The notes under the pieces: generated by a model
What the model saw: the letters and a program-made list of their open reading frames with translations, nothing else
The model's database searches: none
Told to the model about the DNA's origin: nothing
In this document: one piece after another, positions 56,220-64,000 of the stretch
Numbering within the stretch: the first letter of the stretch is position 1
How the letters are laid out: each line of letters begins with the position of its first letter
Made by a program: the position numbers and the translations under genes
Assembly: GCF_965216895.1 (NCBI RefSeq)
Contig: NZ_OZ244205.1
Location: forward strand, 3,596,001-3,660,000
DNA: 64,000 nucleotides
Direction of reading: 5' to 3'
Source: Nisaea sp965216895
GTDB lineage: Bacteria; Pseudomonadota; Alphaproteobacteria; Thalassobaculales; Thalassobaculaceae

Positions 56220-56975
56220 ATGGGTATTCTCGAAGTCAAGGGGGTAAACAAGCGCTTCGGCGGCCTGAAAGCCCTCAACGAGGTCAACATCGGCATCGAA
56301 GCCGGCACCGTGCATGCGATCATAGGGCCGAACGGCGCCGGCAAATCGACCCTGCTGAATTGCCTGGTCGGCCGGTTGGAGCCCGACACCGGTACGGTCG
56401 ATTTCGACGGTGTGTCCCTGCTCAATCGTCAACCCCATGAGATCAACCAGTTGGGGATCAGCCGGGTGTTCCAGACGCCGGAGATCTTCGGTGAACTGTC
56501 TCTGGTCGAGAACGTCATGATCCCGGCCCTTGCCAAACGGGACGGTCCGTTCTCGCTTGATGCCTGGTCGGAGGTGGGGGGACAGAAGGACGTCCTGGAC
56601 CGCGCCATGGCGATGCTTGAGGATGTCAATCTCGGCGAGAAGGCAAACGTCTCCGCCAAGGAGCTGTCCCGCGGCGACAAGCGGCGCCTGGAACTGGCCA
56701 TGTGCCTGGTGCAGGATCCGAAACTGCTGTTGCTCGACGAGCCGACCGCCGGCATGTCGCGGGCGGACACGAACAATACCATCGATCTGCTGAAGAAGAT
56801 CGGGGAGCGCGGCATCACCAAGATCGTGATCGAGCACGACATGCATGTCGTGTTCTCGCTCGCCAACAAGGTTTCCGTCATGGCCCAGGGCACCGTGATC
56901 GCCGAGGGCAAGCCGGAACAGATCAAGGGCGATCCGCGCGTACAGGAAGCCTATCTCGGGGGAGCCCATCTATGA
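56220..56975 (+). CDS. livG: ABC transporter ATPase LivG-like
   Basis: 251-residue ATPase: Walker A GPNGAGKST, signature region ELSRGDKRRLELAM, Walker B LLLLDEPTAGM, then the H-loop IVIEHDMHVVFSL and the LivG ending NKVSVMAQGTVIAEGKPEQI. The signature reads LSRGD rather than the usual LSGGQ or LSYGQ. AAGGAG precedes ATG. Its stop overlaps the livF start by 4 nt. Confidence 0.92.
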   Translation: MGILEVKGVNKRFGGLKALNEVNIGIEAGTVHAIIGPNGAGKSTLLNCLVGRLEPDTGTVDFDGVSLLNRQPHEINQLGISRVFQTPEIFGELSLVENVMIPALAKRDGPFSLDAWSEVGGQKDVLDRAMAMLEDVNLGEKANVSAKELSRGDKRRLELAMCLVQDPKLLLLDEPTAGMSRADTNNTIDLLKKIGERGITKIVIEHDMHVVFSLANKVSVMAQGTVIAEGKPEQIKGDPRVQEAYLGGAHL

Positions 56976-57757
56976 GCCAGGAAACCCTCCTCAAGCAGCC
57001 GGAAGATCCGATGGTCAAGCCGGAGAACCCGATACGGAACGTTGGCACGCCGCCCGCCTATTTCTCCTGCTGGGGACTGCAGGCCTTCTATGGCGAGAGC
57101 TATATCGTCCAGGACGTCAGCTTCAACATCCACGAGGGCGAGATCGTCGCCTTGCTCGGCCGCAACGGCGCCGGGAAGACCTCGACTCTGCGCACCATCG
57201 CCCGGATGGCCAACCCGGAACTGAAGCACGGCGAGATCTGGCTCGACCACAAGCCGCTGCACCGGATGAAGGATTTCGAGGCGGCGCACAATGGGGTCGG
57301 CCTGGTCCCGGAGGACCGGCGCATCATTCCGGGCCTTACGGTCGAGGAGAACCTGCAGCTGGCGCAGATCCATGGCCCGCGCGGCTGGGAGATCGAACGG
57401 CTGTACGAGCATTTCCCGCGTCTCGCCGAACGGCGCAACCAGGAAGGCGTGACCATGTCCGGGGGCGAGCAGCAGATGCTGGCGGTTGCCCGGGCGCTGG
57501 CCCGCGACGTGAAGCTCCTGCTGCTGGACGAGCCCTATGAGGGTCTCGCGCCGGTGATTGTGCGCGAGATCGAGAAGATCCTGGAAGAGATCAAGACGCT
57601 CGGCCTCACCACCATCATCGTGGAACAGAACGCGATTGCCGCGCTTCACCTGGCGGATCGCGCGCTGATCCTCGATATGGGCCAGATCGTCTTTGATGGC
57701 ACCGCCCAAGAAGTGCTCGATGACGAGGCGCTCCGTCAGGAGTATCTCGCAATCTGA
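56972..57757 (+). CDS. livF: ABC transporter ATPase LivF-like
   Basis: 261-residue ATPase: Walker A GRNGAGKTST, signature MSGGEQQMLAVARAL, Walker B LLLLDEPYEGLAP, H-loop region TIIVEQNAIAALHLADRA and the LivF ending QIVFDGTAQEVLDDEALRQEYLAI. It carries an N-terminal extension of about 30 residues (SQETLLKQPEDPMVKPENP) before the ATPase core. ATG 56972 overlaps the livG stop. Last gene of the operon, followed by a terminator. Confidence 0.93.
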   Translation: MSQETLLKQPEDPMVKPENPIRNVGTPPAYFSCWGLQAFYGESYIVQDVSFNIHEGEIVALLGRNGAGKTSTLRTIARMANPELKHGEIWLDHKPLHRMKDFEAAHNGVGLVPEDRRIIPGLTVEENLQLAQIHGPRGWEIERLYEHFPRLAERRNQEGVTMSGGEQQMLAVARALARDVKLLLLDEPYEGLAPVIVREIEKILEEIKTLGLTTIIVEQNAIAALHLADRALILDMGQIVFDGTAQEVLDDEALRQEYLAI

Positions 57758-57795
57758 CTGGTGTCGATCGTAACTCCTGTCATCGTCACCTGACG

Positions 57796-57824
57796 GCCCC
57801 GCCTCCGGCGGGGCTCTCTTTTTT
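57796..57824 (+). terminator. intrinsic terminator after the Liv operon
   Basis: GCCCCGCC (57796-57803) pairs with GGCGGGGC (57807-57814) around TCC, followed by a TCTCTTTTTT tract. Confidence 0.92.
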
Positions 57825-57904
57825 GCGGCCGTGTCTCGAGCCTTCGGTCTTGCCGGGACGCGCCCCGGAGCTACCTCTCGTCCGGGTTCGGTGCTCCCGG
57901 AACG

Positions 57905-58486
57905 ATGGGGAAAAGAATGCGTACGCTGCTCGTTTGTCTTTGTTTTCTCGTGCAATCCACTGCGGTGCTCGATCCGGCCAGGGCGAGCGGAACCGGATGG
58001 GATCTGCTGGAGGAGCCGAGGACGGTGGCGATCATGCGCCACGCCATCGCGCCGGGCGGCGGAGATCCCGACGGATTCCGTCTCGGGGACTGTTCGACCC
58101 AGCGCAATCTGGACGAAGCCGGCCGCGAACAGGCGCGCCGCATCGGCGCCGCGGTGCGCCGGGCCGGTGTCGCGGTCGACCGGGTGCTGTCCAGCCAATG
58201 GTGCCGCTGCATGGAGACGGCGAAGCTCCTCGGGCTCGGCGATGTCGAGCAACTTCCGAGCCTCAATTCGTTCTTCGAGGATCGCTCGACGGGCGCCGCA
58301 CAGACGGCCGAAACCCGCAGCTTTCTGGCCGCTCTCCCGGCCGGAGAGACCGTCTTTCTGGTGACGCATCAGGTGAACATAACGGCGTTGACGGATGTCT
58401 TCCCGGCCTCTGGCGAGACCCTGCTCCTGAGAGTCGGGGCGCACGGGCAGACCGAACTTCTTGACCGCATTCTGATACGGCCCTGA
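57905..58486 (+). CDS. secreted histidine phosphatase (SixA-like fold)
   Basis: 193 residues. N-terminal signal peptide (TLLVCLCFLVQSTAVLDPARA) suggests a periplasmic location. Histidine phosphatase marks: MRHAIAPGGGDP with the catalytic His, RNLDEAGREQARRIG, SSQWCRCMETAKLLG with Arg, and the second His in FLVTHQVNITAL. Substrate unknown; similar periplasmic proteins are poorly characterised. A second ATG at 57917 is equally possible. A cupin gene follows. Confidence 0.8.
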   Translation: MGKRMRTLLVCLCFLVQSTAVLDPARASGTGWDLLEEPRTVAIMRHAIAPGGGDPDGFRLGDCSTQRNLDEAGREQARRIGAAVRRAGVAVDRVLSSQWCRCMETAKLLGLGDVEQLPSLNSFFEDRSTGAAQTAETRSFLAALPAGETVFLVTHQVNITALTDVFPASGETLLLRVGAHGQTELLDRILIRP

Positions 58487-58578
58487 CCGCTCATTGCCGA
58501 GCCGCGGATCACATCTTGCCCCCCGGGCACCCGCGGTCGATGCTTCTCGGCGACGGAAAATCCACGGGAGGCTGGTCG

Positions 58579-58944
58579 ATGGAAAACGGGAACTTCTTCA
58601 ATCTTCATGATCCGGATCAGGGCATTCAGCGCATCCTTGCCGAGGGGCTGACGGCGCGGATCTTTCCCGGCGAAAACCTGATGTTCTCGGTGGTCCGGAT
58701 CGAGCCGAACGCCGAGGGTTCGATGCACAGCCATCCGGAAGAGCAGTGGGGCATCATGCTTGAAGGCAGCGGGGTGCGCACCCAGGACGGCGTCGAGCAC
58801 CATGTGAGGGCGGGCGATTTCTGGTGCACGCCGGGCAATGTCGTGCACGGCCTCAGGGCCGGTCCGGACGGCTGTTTGGTAATCGATGTCTTCAGCCCGC
58901 CACGCGGCGACTACAGGAAAGCCGGCAGCGGATACGGCAGCTGA
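58579..58944 (+). CDS. cupin-domain protein
   Basis: 121-residue single cupin_2 domain: motif 1 MHSHPEEQWGIMLEGSG (metal His and Glu), motif 2 GDFWCTPGNVVHGLRAGPDG, then VIDVFSPPRGDY. Such cupins can be dioxygenases, isomerases or ligand sensors; no specific role can be given. ATG 58579 follows GGGAGG. Confidence 0.8.
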   Translation: MENGNFFNLHDPDQGIQRILAEGLTARIFPGENLMFSVVRIEPNAEGSMHSHPEEQWGIMLEGSGVRTQDGVEHHVRAGDFWCTPGNVVHGLRAGPDGCLVIDVFSPPRGDYRKAGSGYGS

Positions 58945-59041
58945 GAGGCGGTTCCCGCCCGGTTCCGTCTGCCAGCCAGCGCTCTTCGGGCCGTGCTTTC
59001 TGGCGAGCGGTCTTGCCCGGATATCGAGCCGCGCGCGGATG

Positions 59042-60121
59042 CTAGGCTGGCAGAATGATGCAGTCGCGCGGCCGGATGCTGATCGAGACGTCGGCCCCGG
59101 CGGCGTGTGGGCGCTCGTCGATCTGGTTGATGGCCTGCAGGCTATGGCCTCCGGAACTCAGGAAATAGCGCGCGACCTGGCCCTGATAGTCTACGTCCTG
59201 GACCTTCGCGGACAGGGTCGCTCCGGAGCTGCCGCCGTCTCCGCTGCCGAGGGCGAGTTTTTCGGCCTTGATGGAAATCCGGACCTGCATGCCCGGTTCG
59301 ATTGTCTGTCCGTCTTTTCCGTCAGGTTCGGAAAACAGGGTACCGAGACCGGCAACCTCGATCTCGGCCACTCCGCCGACGACATTCCGGACGGTGCCGG
59401 AAAGCAGGTTGGCGTTGCCGAGGAACGAGGTGACGAATTCCGAGACGGGCCGGTTGTAGACCTCCTCGGGGGAGCCGATCTGCTCGACCCGCCCGGCGCT
59501 CATGACCACGATTCTGTCGGACATCGCCAAGGCTTCGGACTGGTCGTGGGTAACGAAGATGGAGGTGACGCCGATGCGATTCTGGATTGCCTTCAGTTCG
59601 ACCCGCATCTCCTCGCGCAGGTTGGCGTCGAGGGCCGACAGCGGTTCGTCGAGCAGCAGGACGTCCGGCTCGATGACGATCGCCCGTGCGAGCGCGATGC
59701 GCTGCTGCTGGCCGCCGGATAGCTGGGTCGGGAAGCGCTCCTCGACACCGGGCAGGCGCACGATATCGAGCGCCTCGGTCACCTTGCGCCGGATATCCTC
59801 CTTCGGAACGTGACGGTATTTCAGACCGAAGCCGATGTTCTCGGCGATGGTCTTGTGCGGGAAAAGTGCATAGTTCTGGAACACGAGGCCGAGATTGCGC
59901 TTGTGGATCGGCAGGTCGTTGACCCGCTTTCCGCCGACCAGGATATCGCCGGTGGTCGGGAACTCGAGCCCTGCAATCATGCGCAGAAGAGTCGTTTTCC
60001 CGCACCCGGACGGGCCGAGCAGGGTGGTGAAGGACCCTTCCTCGAATGTGATGTTCGCGTCCTCGACCGCGACCACCGGGCCGAAGGCCTTTCTCACGCC
60101 GACAAGTTCAACCTGCGCCAC
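59042..60121 (-). CDS. potA: spermidine/putrescine-type ABC transporter ATPase
   Basis: 359-residue ATPase of the polyamine/Fe/thiosulfate-type family. Walker A GPSGCGKTTL, signature LSGGQQQRIALARA, Walker B LLLDEPLSALDANL, His switch VTHDQSEALAMSDR, then a TOBE-like domain (VGGVAEIEVAGLGTLFSEP, MQVRISIKAEKL). GTG 60121 with AGAGG upstream. Last gene of the minus-strand operon potB-potC-potD-potA; its polyamine specificity is by similarity only. Confidence 0.88.
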   Translation of the reverse strand: MAQVELVGVRKAFGPVVAVEDANITFEEGSFTTLLGPSGCGKTTLLRMIAGLEFPTTGDILVGGKRVNDLPIHKRNLGLVFQNYALFPHKTIAENIGFGLKYRHVPKEDIRRKVTEALDIVRLPGVEERFPTQLSGGQQQRIALARAIVIEPDVLLLDEPLSALDANLREEMRVELKAIQNRIGVTSIFVTHDQSEALAMSDRIVVMSAGRVEQIGSPEEVYNRPVSEFVTSFLGNANLLSGTVRNVVGGVAEIEVAGLGTLFSEPDGKDGQTIEPGMQVRISIKAEKLALGSGDGGSSGATLSAKVQDVDYQGQVARYFLSSGGHSLQAINQIDERPHAAGADVSISIRPRDCIILPA

Positions 60122-60152
60122 GTCGGATACCTCTGCTCATGCATGGGGGAAA

Positions 60153-60179
60153 CGGGCCGGATCAAACGGATCCGGCCCG
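60153..60179. repeat. hairpin between the Pot-type binding-protein and ATPase genes
   Basis: CGGGCCGGATC (60153-60163) pairs perfectly with GATCCGGCCCG (60169-60179), an 11-bp stem with a 5-nt loop, in the 73-nt gap before potA. Confidence 0.8.
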
Positions 60180-60194
60180 GCCGTGCGTCAGGGC

Positions 60195-61358
60195 TCAGGC
60201 GCCCTTCTTGATACGGTTCCACTGCTTCTTCTGCTTCTTCTCGACCGGGTTCCAGGTCGAGGGATCCCGGAACACGAGACCTTCCAGCTTGCCGGTCGGA
60301 TCGAAGGCCGGCAGGGAGGTGACCTCCTCCGGCATGTCGATCTTTTGCGGATCGAGCGAGGACGGATACTTCTGCCCGGCGGCGACCGCGAGGGCGGTTT
60401 CCGGCGCCAGCATGAAGTTCAGCAGTTCCTCGGCTTCCGCCATCGGCGAGCCCTTCAGGACAAACATGCTCTCCATCCAGGCAAGGCCGTTCTTCGGATC
60501 CATATAGGCGATCGGATGGCCCTGGGCCTGCAGCGCCGCGACGCGGCCGGACCAGGCTTCGGTCACGTAGATCTCCTCCTTCGCCAGGAGATCCATCAGC
60601 TCGGCGCCGGAGCCCCAGTATTTGGCGACCAGGCCCCGATGCTCGCGCACCTTGTCCCAGACCGCGTCCCAATCCTGGATGTTGTTCGGATCCTGATCGG
60701 ACTGCAGCGCGCCGTACCAGGCCCTGTTGGCCCAATCGCCGCCCCAGCCGCCGATCTTGCCCTTCAGCTCCTTCTTCAGCAGCAGGTTGGCGCCCAGCGC
60801 CTCGGCTTCCTCTTTCGAGACATACTTGGTGTTGTAGGCGATCCCGGTGGTTCCGTAATCGTACGGCACGGCCGAGAGGCTGTTCGGAGTGATCGCCCGG
60901 AACGGCGCGATGATCGAGTCCATCACGTTGGACATGTTCGGGATGTTGGCTTCGTTCAGTTCGCTCGCATAGCCGTTGTCGACCCAGCGCTGGTACCAGC
61001 TGACGCCGGAGGAATGCAGGATGTTGTGGCCGTCGATGGAACCCGCCGCCTTGATCTTGGTCAGGACCTCGGCCTCGCCGCCGAAGGCGGAATCGATGAC
61101 CGTGTTGCCGGTTTTCGCGGTGTAGGGATCGAAGGCGTGCTTGCGCAGCGCCTCGCTGACGACGCCGCCCCAACCCTCGAAATAGAGCTCGGTGCCTGAG
61201 GCGAGGGCCTGACGGCTCATGGCGGTCATGGCGCCACCTGCGACACCGGCCGTCAGGCCGGCATAGCCCAGCAGGCTCATGAAGGAGCGGCGGTCGATAT
61301 CGCCATTGCCCATGCGCTCGCGCAGGGTTTCGTAACGTTTCGTCGAACTGATCTTCAT
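60195..61358 (-). CDS. potD: spermidine/putrescine-type ABC transporter substrate-binding protein
   Basis: 387 residues. N-terminal twin-arginine-type signal (DIDRRSFMSLLGYAGLTAG) points to Tat export. Type II binding fold: TELYFEGWGGVVSEALRKHAFDP, AVPYDYGTTGIAYNTK, YVTEAWSGRVAALQAQGHPIAY. It matches the PotD/PotF family, though the ligand is not certain and could be another amine. ATG 61358 follows AGAGGAG. Followed by a hairpin and potA. Confidence 0.85.
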   Translation of the reverse strand: MKISSTKRYETLRERMGNGDIDRRSFMSLLGYAGLTAGVAGGAMTAMSRQALASGTELYFEGWGGVVSEALRKHAFDPYTAKTGNTVIDSAFGGEAEVLTKIKAAGSIDGHNILHSSGVSWYQRWVDNGYASELNEANIPNMSNVMDSIIAPFRAITPNSLSAVPYDYGTTGIAYNTKYVSKEEAEALGANLLLKKELKGKIGGWGGDWANRAWYGALQSDQDPNNIQDWDAVWDKVREHRGLVAKYWGSGAELMDLLAKEEIYVTEAWSGRVAALQAQGHPIAYMDPKNGLAWMESMFVLKGSPMAEAEELLNFMLAPETALAVAAGQKYPSSLDPQKIDMPEEVTSLPAFDPTGKLEGLVFRDPSTWNPVEKKQKKQWNRIKKGA

Positions 61359-61387
61359 GTCTCGAACTCCTCTGTTCATTGTGGCGG

Positions 61388-62170
61388 TTATCGTTGTTTG
61401 CGGCTGAAATACCGGGCGAGTCCGCCCGCCATGAGCGGCACGCCGACGGTCACGACGATCATCACGAAACCGAGGGCGTTGATCTCCGGACTGACCGAGT
61501 TGCGCAGCATGCCGAAGATCTGCGTCGGCACGGTCTCGGAGCCGGCGGGACGCCAGAAGATGGTCGCCGTGATGTTGTCGAAGGAAATGGTGAACGCGAA
61601 GAGCGCGCCGGCAAAGACGGCGGGCATCAGCAGCGGCAACGTGATCTGAAAGAAGGTCTGCAGCGGATTGGCGCCGAGGCTGAGCGCCGCTTCCTCGTAT
61701 TCCTTGCGGATTCCGACCAGCCGGGCCTGAACCACCAGGACGACGAAGGGCAGAGCGATGATCGTGTGCCCGACCAGCAGCAGGAGGAAGGAGCGCGGCA
61801 CCGAAATCCAGCGCAGGAAGATCAGCAGTCCGACGGCAAGCACGGTCTCCGGCACCAGAACCGGGGAGATCAGGAAGGTGGTGATCCAGTCCTTCCCCGG
61901 GAAGCGGTAGCGCACCAAGGCGAGCGAGGCGAGGATGCCGAGCGTGGTCGCCAGCACCGAGGTCGCAAGGCCGAGGAGGAAAGAGGTCCGGAAGGCGCGC
62001 ACGATGGCTTCGTTCTCGAACAGCCGCTCGAACCATTGCAGGCTGAAGCCCTCGATCGGGAAACCGCCGAACTGCGAGCTGTTGAAGGCGAGCAGCAGCA
62101 CCACCGCGACCGGCGCGAACATGAAGACATAGACGGCGACCGTGTAGAGACGGATCAGGCTCCAACCCAT
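61388..62170 (-). CDS. potC: spermidine/putrescine-type ABC permease PotC-like
   Basis: 260-residue inner-membrane permease with six helices: IRLYTVAVYVFMFAPVAVVLLLAFNSSQ, GILASLALVRYRFPGKD, and the ABC permease loop EEAALSLGANPLQTFFQITLPLLMP (EAA motif), then FTISFDNITATIFW. ATG 62170 follows GAGGGGG. Lies 29 nt before potD and 11 nt after potB. The longer frame to 63019 is a potB shadow. Confidence 0.9.
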   Translation of the reverse strand: MGWSLIRLYTVAVYVFMFAPVAVVLLLAFNSSQFGGFPIEGFSLQWFERLFENEAIVRAFRTSFLLGLATSVLATTLGILASLALVRYRFPGKDWITTFLISPVLVPETVLAVGLLIFLRWISVPRSFLLLLVGHTIIALPFVVLVVQARLVGIRKEYEEAALSLGANPLQTFFQITLPLLMPAVFAGALFAFTISFDNITATIFWRPAGSETVPTQIFGMLRNSVSPEINALGFVMIVVTVGVPLMAGGLARYFSRKQR

Positions 62171-62181
62171 GCTCGCCCCCT

Positions 62182-63126
62182 CTACCCGAAGGCCTTGTAA
62201 AGCTGGTTCATGCCCATGATCCGGCTGTAGATCAGGACCACGATCCCGAGCAGGACCAGCAGCGTGAAGGAAAGCGTCGCGCCCATCGGCCAGTTCAGCT
62301 CCGAGAGGATCGCGTCGTAGATCAGGTTGCCGAACAGAAAGTCGTCCGGCCCCCCGAGGATCAGCGGCGTGACGTAGCTGCCCGCGGTCAGCACGAAGAC
62401 CAGCAGGCTGCCGGCCGCGAGGCCGGGCAGGGACAGCGGCAGGGTCACCTCGCGGAACGCCTGTAGCGGTGCGCAACCGAGCGTGCGTGCCGCGGGCACC
62501 AGATTCCGGTCGATGCCCTCCAGGCTGACATAGACGTTCAGGATCATGTAGGGCAGGAAGACATGGATGAAGCCGACAATGACAGCGAACTCGTTGAACA
62601 TCATCGGCAACGGTTCGTCGATCAGACCGAGCCAGAGCAGCATGCCGTTGATCGCGCCCTGGTTGCCCATGATGTGAATCCAGGACAGCGTGCGGATGAT
62701 GAAGCTGACCCAGAAGGGCAGGATCAGCAGCAGGAGCAGCAGCCATTTGTGACGGTAGGTCGTATTGGCGATGAAATAGGCCGGGATATAACCGAGTACC
62801 GCCGCCAGCACCGTGACAATGACCGAGAGCCTGAGTGTCTTCCAGATCGCCACGTGATAGTAGCTGTCGGTAAGCAGTTCTTCCCAGTTCTCGAAGGCAA
62901 AGGCCGGCTCGTCTACGCCGAGATCGATATTGATGTAGAAGGAGTAGATCAGGATCAGCGACATCGGCACGACGACGAGCAGCGTGATCGTGATCAGTGC
63001 AGGTGACAGCAGCCACCACGGCCGCATGACCTTGCTACGCAATGCGCTCAATAGAACGTCCCCAACGATATGACCCTGTTCCGAACGGCCGGTTCTCCGG
63101 CTCTTTTCGAAGCTGGAAATCTTCAA
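62182..63126 (-). CDS. potB: spermidine/putrescine-type ABC permease PotB-like
   Basis: 314-residue permease with six helices: WWLLSPALITITLLVVVPMSLILIYSF, AYFIANTTYRHKWLLLLLLILPFW, the EAA-loop AARTLGCAPLQAFREVTLPLSLPGLA, and FLFGNLIYDAILSELNWPMGA. The start is uncertain: a TTG at 63126 without a clear site gives the longest form, whereas TTG or ATG codons near 63050-63027 (MRPWWLLSP) leave a shorter normal N-terminus. First gene of the operon, divergent from the LysR gene. Confidence 0.85.
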   Translation of the reverse strand: MKISSFEKSRRTGRSEQGHIVGDVLLSALRSKVMRPWWLLSPALITITLLVVVPMSLILIYSFYINIDLGVDEPAFAFENWEELLTDSYYHVAIWKTLRLSVIVTVLAAVLGYIPAYFIANTTYRHKWLLLLLLILPFWVSFIIRTLSWIHIMGNQGAINGMLLWLGLIDEPLPMMFNEFAVIVGFIHVFLPYMILNVYVSLEGIDRNLVPAARTLGCAPLQAFREVTLPLSLPGLAAGSLLVFVLTAGSYVTPLILGGPDDFLFGNLIYDAILSELNWPMGATLSFTLLVLLGIVVLIYSRIMGMNQLYKAFG

Positions 63127-63133
63127 CAGGCTC

Positions 63134-63172
63134 GGTCATTGTTCCAATAGATAATGAAAATCACGGTCATTG
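63134..63172. promoter_or_regulatory. candidate LysR-family operator between potB and the LysR gene
   Basis: GGTCATTG occurs twice (63134-63141 and 63165-63172), 31 bp or three helical turns apart. The first overlaps a partial inverted repeat TCATT-N12-AATGA (63136-63157). The region is only about 60 nt, so binding here would serve both divergent genes. Confidence 0.4.
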
Positions 63173-63188
63173 ATCTGGAGAATGATAG

Positions 63189-64000
63189 GTGAGCCTGTCG
63201 CGCCACGACGACAGCGACCGTCTGGTCAGGGAGCTGGACTGGAACCTGCTCCGGACGTTCATTGCCATCGTCCAGGAGGGCGGGATCACCGCTGCGGCCG
63301 ATCGTCTCCTGTTGAAGCAACCGAGTGTCAGCAATGCCCTGAAACGGCTGGAGACCAGCCTCGGCAAGCGGCTGATCGAGCGCGGACCGAGCCACTTTCG
63401 AGTGACCGATGCCGGGCAGAGCCTGTATCGGGAGGCACTGGAGATCCACGGGTCCATCGCCCGCCTGACCGTGGAGATCCGCGACATCGAGGACGAGATC
63501 CGCGGCCATGTCCGGATCCGCGTGGCGAGCCACGTGGTCTTCCCGCCGCTCGACGAGACCCTGCGCGATTTCAGCAATCGGCATCAGAGGGTGACCTTCG
63601 AGATGGCCGTCGCCACCAGCGCGGACGTGCAGGCCTCCGTGCTGGAGAAGAAGGCCAGCCTCGGGATCTGCCTAGTACACCGCAAGCATCCTGATCTCAC
63701 CTACGACCACCTGTTCCGCGAGCATTTCGCCTTTTTTTGCGGGCCGACCCACCGGCTCTTCCGGCGGCGCGACCTGACGCTGGAGGATCTCGACGGCGAA
63801 GCCTCGGTCGCCTTCGATACCGACAGCCTGCAGGACGCGCTCCGGCCTGTCGCCATTCTGCGCACCCGGCTCAATCTGGATGACACCATCCGCGCCACCT
63901 CCTCGCATCTGGAGGAGGTGAAGCGCCTGATCGTCGCCGGGGTCGGGATCGGACCGTTGCCGATCCACGCGGTGACCCGGGATATCGAGGACGGCCTGCT
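63189..64000 (+). CDS. LysR family transcriptional regulator (3' end cut by window edge)
   Basis: At least 270 residues. N-terminal winged helix: NLLRTFIAIVQEGGITAAADRLLLKQPSVSNALKRLE, typical of LysR. The substrate domain follows (RIRVASHVVFPPLDETLRDF, ... VAGVGIGPLPIHAV). GTG 63189 is chosen because GGAG lies nine nt before it and the helix-turn-helix begins about 18 residues in. Divergent from the Pot-type operon, so the likely target is that operon. Truncated at base 64000. Confidence 0.9.
   Translation, partial: MSLSRHDDSDRLVRELDWNLLRTFIAIVQEGGITAAADRLLLKQPSVSNALKRLETSLGKRLIERGPSHFRVTDAGQSLYREALEIHGSIARLTVEIRDIEDEIRGHVRIRVASHVVFPPLDETLRDFSNRHQRVTFEMAVATSADVQASVLEKKASLGICLVHRKHPDLTYDHLFREHFAFFCGPTHRLFRRRDLTLEDLDGEASVAFDTDSLQDALRPVAILRTRLNLDDTIRATSSHLEEVKRLIVAGVGIGPLPIHAVTRDIEDGL

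Noticed and set aside
58970..59053. CTGCCAGCC and GGCTGGCAG as a terminator between the cupin and potA genes
   Set aside because: Arms are ~65 nt apart, one lies in the potA 3' end, and there is no T-tract; probably chance.
1..64000. tRNA, rRNA, CRISPR, phage or insertion-sequence features
   Set aside because: Scanned intergenic gaps by eye; no cloverleaf-like sequence, spaced repeats, integrase or transposase could be supported.

Overview
This window reads as a contiguous, GC-rich, gene-dense chromosomal segment of an alphaproteobacterium. A marine or environmental Rhodospirillales-type organism is the best guess, from gene content alone: Usg, a COX15-type heme A synthase, RHH_4, TRAP transporters, a beta-keto acid cleavage enzyme, and a DUF952-pyrD pair followed by a TipF-like EAL protein. 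I see no rRNA or tRNA gene, CRISPR array, transposase, integrase or phage gene. Both edge genes are cut: a 5'-nucleotidase at the left and a LysR regulator at the right.

Layout. 0-9.7 kb holds housekeeping and small metabolic genes: nucleotidase, NIPSNAP, folB, an aminotransferase/DUF1028 pair, DUF952-pyrD-degenerate EAL-HAD, an RHH regulator divergent from an Lrp regulator, and rpmB with a clear promoter and terminator. 9.7-17.5 kb holds a deacylase, an orphan glycosyltransferase, ctaA, usg, the CIRCE-controlled groES-groEL operon and a GntR regulator. 17.5-24 kb holds a TRAP transporter operon (dctP-dctQ-dctM-usp, with the GntR gene just beyond) and a TerB-like/dehydrogenase-like/HAD/TauE cluster. 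24-35 kb holds an amidase, a SulP transporter, an EAL phosphodiesterase, and an unusual block in which a stand-alone hemerythrin-domain gene and a P1B-5-type metal ATPase with the same hemerythrin domain at its C-terminus flank a chemoreceptor as a 481-bp ungapped direct repeat. A cyclic-nucleotide-binding protein and a BKACE enzyme follow. 35-47 kb holds lepA, an LpxR-like protein, an alpha/beta hydrolase, a LysE exporter, an aspartate aminotransferase, an MFS transporter, a phosphoesterase, ppa, glpK and a DUF2238 protein. 47-52 kb is one signalling operon (XRE/ScfR-like regulator, receiver-only response regulator, two-helix membrane protein, symporter-histidine kinase). It is divergent from a complete branched-chain-amino-acid-type ABC operon (52.5-57.8 kb). 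58-64 kb holds a periplasmic histidine phosphatase, a cupin, and a polyamine-type ABC operon divergent from the LysR gene.

How it works together. Three uptake systems (TRAP, Liv-type ABC, Pot-type ABC) each have a nearby one-component or two-component regulator. In each operon a strong hairpin with an 11-bp stem lies directly after the binding-protein gene, a layout known to raise binding-protein mRNA relative to the membrane subunits. The most unusual region is 27.6-35.3 kb, which combines c-di-GMP turnover, hemerythrin-linked metal export and chemotaxis. It is the best candidate for an undescribed iron/oxygen-responsive module, but that link is an inference from position and duplication only.
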